Positions 1 through 6,230 of a DNA stretch of 6,230 nucleotides are shown here, piece by piece; position 1 is the stretch's first letter, and each line of letters opens with the position of its first letter. The position numbers and the translations under genes were made by a program. The DNA lies in the NCBI GenBank assembly GCA_030146385.1, contig JASLBX010000505.1, forward strand, positions 1-6,230. Reading direction: 5' to 3'. The notes beneath the pieces were generated by a model that was not told the DNA's origin, made no database searches, and saw nothing but the letters and a program-made list of their open reading frames with translations. Origin of the DNA: Jiangellaceae bacterium. GTDB lineage: Bacteria > Actinomycetota > Actinomycetes > Jiangellales > Jiangellaceae.

Positions 1-51
1 AGCGAACCGGCTCCCGAGCCGGCGCTCCAACAACAGCACCAGCGAATTTGA
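1..51 (+). CDS. Possible 3' tail of an upstream gene (partial)
   Basis: Read from base 1, this frame gives a short Pro/Ala/Glu/Gln-rich tail of 16 residues ending in TGA at 49-51. That stop is 22 bases before the ATG of the lipoprotein gene, a spacing that would suit an operon. A permease or ATPase of the same ABC importer would be a natural upstream neighbour, but the tail is too short to identify. A second frame, ending in TAG at 63-65 inside the next ribosome binding site, is also open from the left edge, so the choice of frame is weak. It rests only on slightly better third-position G/C. The stretch might equally be non-coding. Confidence 0.25.
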   Translation, partial: SEPAPEPALQQQHQRI

Positions 52-63
52 TCAGAACACTCT

Positions 64-69
64 AGGAGG
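64..69 (+). promoter_or_regulatory. Ribosome binding site of the lipoprotein gene
   Basis: A perfect AGGAGG lies four bases before the ATG at 74. The frame is open further upstream with no stop, so this site, together with the signal peptide that begins immediately at the ATG, decides the start. No separate promoter can be recognised in the 60 bases upstream. Confidence 0.8.
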
Positions 70-73
70 AACG

Positions 74-1321
74 ATGCGAAGGTCCCGCACTCTGCTCGCC
101 GCCGCTGCGGTGGTGGGTTTGGTGCTCGCCGGATGCACGACTGACGATCCCGACGACACCACTACTGATCCCGTCGGCGAGGCGGAGGCTCCCGAAGCCG
201 ACGAAGGCGACGACGCGGACACAGGCGACGACGAGCGTCCGGATGACGAATGGTTCGTCCGCGCCGACTACGAGAACCAACTTGCGCAGCGCGACATCGC
301 GCCGGAGGGTCCGGACGACCAGCCGTGGCTCCAAGCCATCGAGCCGGAGATGGTCGACACTGCCGAGTTCGCGTCTGACGGTGGCGACAACACGCTCTGC
401 TTCTCGAATGCCTCGGTCAGCAATCCGTGGCGGGTCACCGGCTGGATCACCATGCAGCAGCAGGTGCAGGTGTACGAGGACAGTGGCGACATCGGCGAGT
501 TCCGCGTCTCCGACGCCGCCGATGACGACAACCAGCAGATCGCGGACATCCAGGCGTTCATCGATGCCGGCGACTGCGACGCGCTGATCATCTCTCCGTC
601 CACGACTGCGACGCTTACCCCGGCGGTCGAGGCCGCCTGCGACAGCGGTGTGCCGGTGATCGTGTTCGACCGTGGTGTCAACACGGACTGCATGGTGACC
701 TTCATCCACCCGATCGGCGGGTACGCGTACGGCGCTGACGCTGCCGAGTTCCTGGTCGAGAACCTGGAACCAGGTTCGACGGTTCTCGCATTGCGAATCC
801 TCCCAGGTGTGGACGTTCTCGAGCACCGCTGGGCCGCTGCGCAGGAGATCTTCGGCAACAGCGAGTTGGAGATTCTCGGCGATGAGTTCACCGGTGGTGA
901 CGGCGCTCAGATCAAGGACATCGTCACGCAGTACCTGCAGCGTGGCTCGGTCGACGGCATCTGGATGGACGCCGGCGACGGCGCCGTGGCCGCGGTCGAG
1001 GCGTTCGAGGACACCGGCAACGACTACCCGGTGATCGCCGGTGAGGACGAGCTCAGCTTCATGCGCAAGTGGCAGGACACCGGGATCACCGCGGTCGCGC
1101 CGGTCTACTCGAACTTCCAGTGGCGCACTCCGATCGAGGCCGCCATCCGCATCTGGAACGGTGAGGAGGTCCCTAGCGAGTGGGTGCTCCCGCAGGAGCC
1201 GATCACCGAGGCCGAGCTCGACGACTTCCTCGAGCGGAACGCCGAGATGCCGAGCCTGCACTACGCCAAGTTCGGCGGCGAGGACCTGCCCGGTTACCCC
1301 GAGGCCTGGCAGGACCGCTGA
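74..1321 (+). CDS. Sugar ABC transporter substrate-binding lipoprotein (Peripla_BP_4 / ribose-binding type)
   Basis: This is probably the extracytoplasmic solute receptor of a carbohydrate ABC importer, anchored to the outer face of the membrane. The 415-residue product opens with an Arg-rich n-region (RRSR), a hydrophobic core at residues 7-19 and a lipobox LAGC with the acylated Cys at position 21. Residues 22-59 form a very acidic tether, with 19 Asp/Glu of 38 and one Arg. The binding-protein fold starts near residue 105. Family-like features are the first strand with FSNASVSNPWR (110-120), the segment GDCDALIISPS (166-176), VPVIVFDRG (193-201), DGIWMDAGDG (294-303) leading into a helix, and VIAGEDE (320-326). 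These match the two-lobed type I binding proteins of the RbsB/Peripla_BP_4 group. Four cysteines (109, 168, 189, 206) in the N-terminal half could form disulfides outside the cell. No permease or ATPase gene lies in the window, so they are presumably upstream. A sugar ligand is likely from the family and from the neighbouring isomerase, but which sugar cannot be told. Confidence 0.9.
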   Translation: MRRSRTLLAAAAVVGLVLAGCTTDDPDDTTTDPVGEAEAPEADEGDDADTGDDERPDDEWFVRADYENQLAQRDIAPEGPDDQPWLQAIEPEMVDTAEFASDGGDNTLCFSNASVSNPWRVTGWITMQQQVQVYEDSGDIGEFRVSDAADDDNQQIADIQAFIDAGDCDALIISPSTTATLTPAVEAACDSGVPVIVFDRGVNTDCMVTFIHPIGGYAYGADAAEFLVENLEPGSTVLALRILPGVDVLEHRWAAAQEIFGNSELEILGDEFTGGDGAQIKDIVTQYLQRGSVDGIWMDAGDGAVAAVEAFEDTGNDYPVIAGEDELSFMRKWQDTGITAVAPVYSNFQWRTPIEAAIRIWNGEEVPSEWVLPQEPITEAELDDFLERNAEMPSLHYAKFGGEDLPGYPEAWQDR

Positions 1322-1340
1322 CGGTTGAGCAACAGGCCTA

Positions 1341-1360
1341 GGGGAGTCGAGCAGTGGAGG
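1341..1360 (+). promoter_or_regulatory. Two candidate ribosome binding sites for the isomerase gene
   Basis: GGGGAG at 1341-1346 sits seven bases before a GTG at 1354, and GGAGG at 1356-1360 sits five bases before an in-frame ATG at 1366. The second is the closer match to the anti-Shine-Dalgarno and gives a protein that starts, as is usual in the family, a few residues before the first beta strand (IGVNTWVW). I prefer the ATG. Using the GTG would add only four residues (VEAD, initiated as Met). Confidence 0.55.
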
Positions 1361-1365
1361 CGGAC

Positions 1366-2232
1366 ATGACGCGGCACATAGGCGTGAATACCTGGGTTTG
1401 GGTATCGCCGCTGACCGATGCCCGCCTTGCCGAGCTGGCCCCGAAGGTACGTGACTGGGGCTTCGACCTGATCGAGCTGCCAGTCGAGAACCCGGACGAC
1501 TGGGACCCGGCCAAGGCCGCGGGGCGGCTTGCCGACCTGGGCCTTGGTGCCACGGTCTGCCTGGTCATGGGCCCGGGACGGGAGCTGGTGGCGGCCGATC
1601 CGGGGACGGTCGCCACCACGCAGGACTACCTGCGACGCGTGGTGGACGCCGCGGCTGAGGTTGGGTCGGCGGTCATCGCCGGCCCGGCCTACGCCTCGGT
1701 CGGCCGTACGTGGCGGATGAGTCCCGCCGAGCGCGAAGCCGCGTACTCGGAGCTGCGCGACAACCTCGCACCGGTGATTGAGCATGCGATGGCGGCCGGT
1801 GTGTGCGTCGGCGTCGAGCCGCTCAACCGGTACGAGACGAGCGTGATCAACACGGTCGACCAGGGTCTGCGTGCCCTCGACGGGTTGCCGGACGAGGGCT
1901 GCGGTCTTGCCCTGGACGTCTACCACCTCAACATCGAAGAGCAAGATATCCCCGACGCCATCCGCAGGGCCGGCCGGAAGATCGCTCACGTGCAGGTCTG
2001 CGCCAACGACCGTGGTGCGCCGGGCGCGGATCATCTGGATTGGCCGGCAATCCTGGCGGCACTCGAGGACGCCGGGTACGACGGGCCGCTGGCCATCGAG
2101 TCGTTCACGGCCGAGAACGCCACCATCGCGACGGCCGCCTCGATCTGGCGGCCGCTCGCGCCTACCCAGGACGCGATCGCCGTCGACGGCATCGCGTTCT
2201 TGAGAGGAGTGGTATCCGGAAACCGCGAGTGA
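1366..2232 (+). CDS. TIM-barrel sugar isomerase/epimerase (xylose isomerase-like, tagatose/psicose 3-epimerase-like)
   Basis: This is a cytoplasmic metal-dependent isomerase or epimerase of the AP endonuclease family 2 / xylose-isomerase-like TIM-barrel superfamily (PF01261), 288 residues long, the usual size for the family. It begins with the strand IGVNTWVW (5-12), followed by GFDLIELP (32-39). It tracks D-tagatose 3-epimerase with an almost constant one-residue offset. GVEPLNRYE gives metal ligand Glu151 and substrate-side Glu157, LALDVYHLNIEE gives Asp184 and His187, NDRGAPG gives Arg216, and LAIESF gives the second catalytic Glu245. The fourth metal ligand, His211 in tagatose epimerase, is Gln210 here (HVQV). 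Gln at the equivalent place is, as I recall, a metal ligand in hydroxypyruvate isomerase-like members, so the site is probably intact but of another subtype. It lies 44 bases after the lipoprotein gene on the same strand, suggesting that it handles the imported sugar. C3 epimerisation or a ketose/aldose isomerisation is the best guess. An inosose dehydratase-like or 3-keto-sugar-processing role cannot be excluded. Confidence 0.9.
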   Translation: MTRHIGVNTWVWVSPLTDARLAELAPKVRDWGFDLIELPVENPDDWDPAKAAGRLADLGLGATVCLVMGPGRELVAADPGTVATTQDYLRRVVDAAAEVGSAVIAGPAYASVGRTWRMSPAEREAAYSELRDNLAPVIEHAMAAGVCVGVEPLNRYETSVINTVDQGLRALDGLPDEGCGLALDVYHLNIEEQDIPDAIRRAGRKIAHVQVCANDRGAPGADHLDWPAILAALEDAGYDGPLAIESFTAENATIATAASIWRPLAPTQDAIAVDGIAFLRGVVSGNRE

Positions 2233-2300
2233 ACTGTTGAAGACCGCCGGCGCCGGCACGCCGTGGGGTTGGAGAACCGTCAACAACCAGACCGATCTCC

Positions 2301-2307
2301 TGGAGGA
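2301..2307 (+). promoter_or_regulatory. Ribosome binding site of the large secreted protein gene
   Basis: TGGAGGA stands eight bases before the ATG at 2316, and this ATG is followed at once by a signal peptide, so the start is well supported. The site lies in the 83-base gap after the isomerase gene. The gap also holds a 12-base perfect palindrome at 2246-2257 but no stem-loop followed by a T run, so transcription could continue from the isomerase gene. Confidence 0.75.
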
Positions 2308-2315
2308 ATCCCCTC

Positions 2316-5300
2316 ATGACCGTGACGCTCCATTCACGGTGGGCGCGGCTCTTAGCCGGTGCCCTCGCGTCAGCGCTGACGTTGGCGTTGCTCGTCGTGC
2401 AGCCCGCCCAGTCGCACGAGGACGAGCACGGCAACGCACACGTGCTGATCTTCACCAAGACCACAGCATTCCGGCACACCGAAGCAATCACGCAGGGCGT
2501 GCCAGTGCTTGAAGCCGCATTCGACGCGGCCGGCATTTCGTCCGAGCACACCGAAGACTCGTCGATCTTCAACGACGAAGACCTGGCGCACTTCGACGCC
2601 CTGGTCATGTTCCAGACTTCAGGCGACCCGTGGACCGCGGAGGAGAAGGCGGCCCTGGAGCGCTACCAGCAGGCCGGTGGCGGGATCGTTGCGATCCACA
2701 ACGCCTCCGACATGCGCGGCAACTACACCTGGTGGGATGAGCTGATCGGCTCGCTCATGCCGGGCCACGCCGCCACGGGCACCAGCCCTGGCCTATCCGG
2801 CACGGTCCGCGTCGAGGACCAGACCCACGCCTCCACGTCCCACCTGCCGAAGCGGTGGAACCGGGAGGACGAGTGGTACAACTTCTCGACCAACGTCCGG
2901 GGCGAAGCCCATGTGCTCGCGACGATGGACGAGACAACCTACGACCCAGGCGGCAACGCGATGGGGTACGACCACCCGATCTCGTGGTGCAAGATGTACG
3001 ACGGCGGGCGTGCGTGGGTCACCGGCATGGGCCACTTCGGCGCTCACTACACCCAGGAACCCGACTTCATCCAGCACATCGTCGGCGGCGTCGAGTGGGC
3101 GGCCGGCCTGGTCGAGAGCGACTGTGGCGGCACGGTCTGGAGCCAGTACGAGAAGATTCCGCTCGACACCAACACCAGCGCTCCCTTCGCGATCGGCGTC
3201 GCACCTGACGGACGGGTCTTCTTCACCGAGCTGGTGCGCGGGCAGATCCGGGTGTACAACCCGGAGACTCAGACGACCTCGACGGCGATCACCATACCGG
3301 TCTACTCGGGCGGCGAGGACGGCCTGATGAGCATCGCCCTCGACCCGAACTTCGAGCAGAACGGCCACCTGTTCGTCTACTACTCGCCGGCCAGCGATGA
3401 CGACACTGACCCGGCGAACTTCTTCAACCGGCTCTCCCGGTTCACCGTCGGCGAGGGATCTCAGATCGATCCGGCGTCCGAGGTCGTCATCATGAACGTG
3501 CCGGCCGGCCGGCTTCCTGACGAGCCGGGACACACCGGCGGCGGTATGGCGTTCGGGCCCGACGGCAACCTGTTCCTGTCCGTCGGCGACGACGTCAACC
3601 CCCACTCTGAGCCGTCGGGTGGCTACGCGCCGCTGTCCGAACGGGAGGGGACGTTCCACGACGCGCGGGCGACGTCCGCCAACACCAATGACCTGCGAGG
3701 CAAGCTGCTGCGGATCAAGCCTGAGCCGGACGGCGGCTACAGCATCCCCGAGGGCAACCTGTTCCCGCCCGGGACGGAGGACACCCGCCCCGAGATCTAC
3801 GCGATGGGCTTCCGCAACCCGTTCCGGTTCTCCATCGACCCGGAGACGGGCTGGGTCGGCCTGGCCGACTACGGCCCGGACAACGGCAGCAACAACGCCA
3901 ACCGCGGTCCGGCCGGCATGGTCGAGTACAACTTGATCAAGGAGCCGGGCTTCTACGGCTGGCCGCTGTGCATCGGGCCGAACGAGCCGTACCGCGACGT
4001 CGACTACAGGACGAACCCGGTGACGGTCGGGGACTACTTCGACTGCGACAACCCGATCAACGACTCGATCCGCAACACCGGGCTGACCGAGCTACCGCCA
4101 GCCAAGGAGCCGATCATGTACTACGGCTACCAGGTTTCGTCTGTGCCGGACGTCATCCCGGCCGGCGGCGGTCTGGCGCCGATGGGCGGGCCGTTCTACG
4201 ACTACGACCCGGCACTGGAGTCGGACACCAAGTTCCCCGAGTACTACGACGGCAAGCCGTTCTTCTACGAGTGGGCCAAGAACCGGCTTTACTCGTTGGA
4301 CCTGACGGAGGATGGCAGCGGCCTGGAGAAGATCAACCACTTCCTTCCGCCGCCGAACGAGCAGTGGATGGCGCCGATCGACTCCAAGTTCGGGCCCGAG
4401 GGCTCGCTGTACGTGCTCGACTGGGGCGGCGGGTTCGGCCGCGACAACCCGAACTCCGGCCTCTACCGGGTCGACTACGTCTCCGGCTCGCGCTCGCCAG
4501 AAGCGGTCGCGACGGCGACGCCGGACTCCGGCCACGCTCCGCTGACCGTCCAGTTCGACGGGACGGGCAGCACCGACCCGGAGGATGAGGAGCTCGCCTA
4601 CGCGTGGGACTTCGACAATGACGGCACGGTTGACGCCACCGAGGTCACGGCCGAGCACACGTACACCGAGAACGGCGTGTATGACGCCCGGCTGACCGTG
4701 ACCGACCCGCACGGCAAGACCGGCACCACAACGGTCCCGATCACGGTGGGCAACACCCGGCCAGAGGTGAGCTTCAACCTGCCGCCGACCGGGGCGTTCT
4801 TCGACTTCGGCGACGAGGTTTCGTGGGACCTGTCCGTCACCGACGTCGAGGACACCGAAGTCAACGACGCCGATGTGATCATCCAGCCGGCACTCGGCCA
4901 CGATGAGCACGCCCACCCGTCAGATCCACAGATTGGGCGGACGGGCTCGGTGGTCACCGCACTCGGCGGCGGGCACGGCGAGGGGACGAACGTCTTCTAC
5001 GTCATCGACGGCAGGTACACCGACTCCGGCGGCGAGGGTGAAATCCCCGCGCTGACCGGTTCGGACACCACGCTGCTGTTCCCGAAGCAGCGCGAAGCGG
5101 AGTTCCACTCGGACGCCGACGGCGTCACCGTGGCCGAGTCGCGGGACGTCGAGGGCCATGGCGAGGCCGTCGCCGGCGAGAACGGCGATTGGGTGTCGTT
5201 CGACCCGGTCAACCTGCTGGACATCGATGCGCTCGTGCTGCGGGCTGCGTCCGCGACGGGCGGGACGATGGAACTGCGACGGGACGCGCCGGACGGCGAG

Positions 5301-6230
5301 TTGCTCGGGACGGCTGACGTCCCGGCCACTGGCGGTGCCACCCGGTTCGTCGACGTGCCGGTGGAGGTATCCGACCCCGGCGAGTCGTTCACGCTGTACG
5401 TGGTCTTCCCAGGAGCAGGGGAGCGGCGGCTCAATTTCATCGAGGCCGACGGCAAGGGCGTCTCGCCGACGACCAAGCCGAAGGTCGCCATCACCACCCC
5501 TGGTCCGGACGACGACCTCGAGCCGGGCGAAATCGCAGTGACGGCCGAGGCCAGTGACGCGGAGAACACGATCACCGAGGTCGAGTTCCTGGTCAATGGC
5601 GAGTCGATCGGCACCGACTCCGAGGCGCCGTACGAGACGACCTGGACGGTCACCGAGGAGCAGCGCTACCAGCTCACCGCTGTCGCCACCAACGACCTCG
5701 GGGTCAGCACGACCTCCCGCATCGTGGAGGCCGAGGTTGGTGACCTGTTCGGCGATTGGCAGACGTTCAGCAACGCCAACGGTGTGTTCGACCGGCCGAA
5801 CATCGACACCTGGGTGATCGACTCCGCCGGTGCGAACATGTGGCAGGGAACCGATGAGTACAGCGCGGTCTACCTGCCCGGCGCAGCTGGTGAGGTGTGG
5901 ACCGCCACGGTGCGCATCGACAGCCAGACGCTCTCGCACAACTCGGCAAAGGCCGGACTGATCGTCCGCAACGACGTCACTGCTCCCGGATCGTCTCCGG
6001 GGTACGCGGCGCTGGCGATGCGGGCGGGTTCCGGGTTCGAGTGGCTGCGCGACACCGACGGCAACGGCCAACTGGACGCCAGCACCGGCGCCAGCACAAC
6101 GAGCTACCCGGCCTGGGTGCGGTTGGTGCGTGACGGCGATCAGTACACCGCGTACTGGAGCAAGGACGGTGAGAACTTCACCGTCATCGGTGACCCGGTC
6201 ACGCTGCCTGGTGCCAGCTCGTTCCAGGAC
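2316..6230 (+). CDS. Secreted multidomain ThuA / PQQ-type sugar dehydrogenase-like protein with PKD, CBM6, Ig-like and ConA-like modules (partial, runs off the right edge)
   Basis: One frame stays open for 1305 codons to the last base; the stop is outside. Residues 1-33 are a Sec-type signal peptide (WARLLAGAL core, likely cut near PAQS). Residues about 42-266 form a ThuA domain (glutamine amidotransferase-like fold) with AIHNASD at 126-132, DEWYNF at 185-190, HPISWC at 220-225, GMGHF at 237-241 and GGVEWAAG at 257-264. Residues about 278-725 resemble the glucose/sorbosone dehydrogenase beta-propeller. GEDGLMSIALDPNF (333-346), GHTGGGMAFGPDG (405-417, His406 at the catalytic-base position of soluble glucose dehydrogenase), GFRNPFRF (498-505), GWPLCIG (548-554) and GSLYVLDWG near the end support this. 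A PKD domain (728-812, YAWDFDNDG) follows. Next come a His-bearing segment (813-925), a CBM6-like module (about 930-1046, GDWVSFDPVNL), an Ig-like Big_7-type domain (1054-1142, VEFLVNGESIG) and a ConA-like/DUF1349-type domain from about 1148. The architecture implies an extracellular protein that binds polysaccharide and perhaps oxidises a sugar. Substrate, cofactor use and the role of ThuA are unknown. It is not a known named gene to me. Confidence 0.93.
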   Translation, partial: MTVTLHSRWARLLAGALASALTLALLVVQPAQSHEDEHGNAHVLIFTKTTAFRHTEAITQGVPVLEAAFDAAGISSEHTEDSSIFNDEDLAHFDALVMFQTSGDPWTAEEKAALERYQQAGGGIVAIHNASDMRGNYTWWDELIGSLMPGHAATGTSPGLSGTVRVEDQTHASTSHLPKRWNREDEWYNFSTNVRGEAHVLATMDETTYDPGGNAMGYDHPISWCKMYDGGRAWVTGMGHFGAHYTQEPDFIQHIVGGVEWAAGLVESDCGGTVWSQYEKIPLDTNTSAPFAIGVAPDGRVFFTELVRGQIRVYNPETQTTSTAITIPVYSGGEDGLMSIALDPNFEQNGHLFVYYSPASDDDTDPANFFNRLSRFTVGEGSQIDPASEVVIMNVPAGRLPDEPGHTGGGMAFGPDGNLFLSVGDDVNPHSEPSGGYAPLSEREGTFHDARATSANTNDLRGKLLRIKPEPDGGYSIPEGNLFPPGTEDTRPEIYAMGFRNPFRFSIDPETGWVGLADYGPDNGSNNANRGPAGMVEYNLIKEPGFYGWPLCIGPNEPYRDVDYRTNPVTVGDYFDCDNPINDSIRNTGLTELPPAKEPIMYYGYQVSSVPDVIPAGGGLAPMGGPFYDYDPALESDTKFPEYYDGKPFFYEWAKNRLYSLDLTEDGSGLEKINHFLPPPNEQWMAPIDSKFGPEGSLYVLDWGGGFGRDNPNSGLYRVDYVSGSRSPEAVATATPDSGHAPLTVQFDGTGSTDPEDEELAYAWDFDNDGTVDATEVTAEHTYTENGVYDARLTVTDPHGKTGTTTVPITVGNTRPEVSFNLPPTGAFFDFGDEVSWDLSVTDVEDTEVNDADVIIQPALGHDEHAHPSDPQIGRTGSVVTALGGGHGEGTNVFYVIDGRYTDSGGEGEIPALTGSDTTLLFPKQREAEFHSDADGVTVAESRDVEGHGEAVAGENGDWVSFDPVNLLDIDALVLRAASATGGTMELRRDAPDGELLGTADVPATGGATRFVDVPVEVSDPGESFTLYVVFPGAGERRLNFIEADGKGVSPTTKPKVAITTPGPDDDLEPGEIAVTAEASDAENTITEVEFLVNGESIGTDSEAPYETTWTVTEEQRYQLTAVATNDLGVSTTSRIVEAEVGDLFGDWQTFSNANGVFDRPNIDTWVIDSAGANMWQGTDEYSAVYLPGAAGEVWTATVRIDSQTLSHNSAKAGLIVRNDVTAPGSSPGYAALAMRAGSGFEWLRDTDGNGQLDASTGASTTSYPAWVRLVRDGDQYTAYWSKDGENFTVIGDPVTLPGASSFQD

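Noticed and set aside
7..22. Inverted repeat with 7-base arms near the left edge (CCGGCTC / GAGCCGG)
   Set aside because: The loop would be two bases and no T run follows, so it is not a convincing terminator. It may lie in coding sequence, and GC-rich short repeats are expected by chance.
761..776. Interrupted palindrome AACCTGG-AA-CCAGGTT, operator-like
   Set aside because: It is inside the lipoprotein coding sequence, and several 7-base-arm repeats of this kind are expected by chance in a window of this size.
62..1261. A 399-residue open frame on the minus strand opposite the lipoprotein gene
   Set aside because: It overlaps the lipoprotein gene almost entirely, shows no recognisable domain and has the Arg/Val/Asp-heavy composition typical of antisense shadows of high-GC genes.
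2246..2257. Perfect 12-base palindrome GCCGGCGCCGGC between the isomerase and the large gene
   Set aside because: It could be a protein-binding site or a weak hairpin, but the alternating G/C sequence is low in complexity, has no loop or T tract, and nothing else supports a terminator or operator.
1294..2286. A 330-residue open frame on the minus strand opposite the isomerase gene
   Set aside because: The plus-strand frame has conserved active-site motifs; the minus-strand translation has none and is a GC shadow.
4920..6071. A 383-residue open frame on the minus strand, and similar ones at 2793-3659 and 4092-4916
   Set aside because: All lie inside the single continuous multidomain frame on the plus strand, have no domain signal and no supporting ribosome binding site that I can see.

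Overview
The window looks like chromosomal DNA from a high-GC Gram-positive bacterium, most likely a saprophytic actinobacterium. The evidence is the strong G/C preference at third codon positions, purine-rich AGGAGG-type ribosome binding sites, a lipoprotein with a classic LAGC lipobox, and a long modular secreted protein of a kind common in actinobacteria. The genus cannot be fixed from sequence alone. The proteins are acidic, most strikingly the linker of the lipoprotein, which would fit a salt-tolerant organism but does not prove one.

Three genes lie on the + strand in what looks like one transcription unit. (1) Positions 74-1321 encode a sugar-type periplasmic-binding lipoprotein of an ABC importer. 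(2) Positions 1366-2232 (a GTG start at 1354 is also possible) encode a TIM-barrel sugar isomerase/epimerase of the D-tagatose/D-psicose 3-epimerase-like superfamily. (3) Positions 2316-6230 are one uninterrupted frame that runs off the right edge. It encodes a secreted multidomain protein: signal peptide, ThuA domain, glucose/sorbosone-dehydrogenase-like beta-propeller, PKD domain, His-rich beta-rich segment, CBM6-like module, bacterial Ig-like domain and concanavalin-A-like domain. The first ~50 bases may hold the tail of an upstream gene, perhaps a transporter permease. No RNA gene, mobile element, CRISPR array or convincing terminator is visible, and the only gaps between genes are short (under 90 bases).

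The genes can be read together as a carbohydrate scavenging unit. An exported protein binds and possibly oxidises a glycan or glycoside outside the cell, a lipoprotein captures the released sugar for import, and a cytoplasmic TIM-barrel enzyme isomerises or epimerises it. The substrate is unknown, and this link is inference from domains and gene order. The points most worth a second look are the ThuA plus propeller fusion, the apparent loss of the cofactor-binding arginines in the propeller, a Gln in place of the usual metal-ligand His in the isomerase, a His cluster in an unassigned segment, and a single TTA codon in the signal peptide of the secreted protein.
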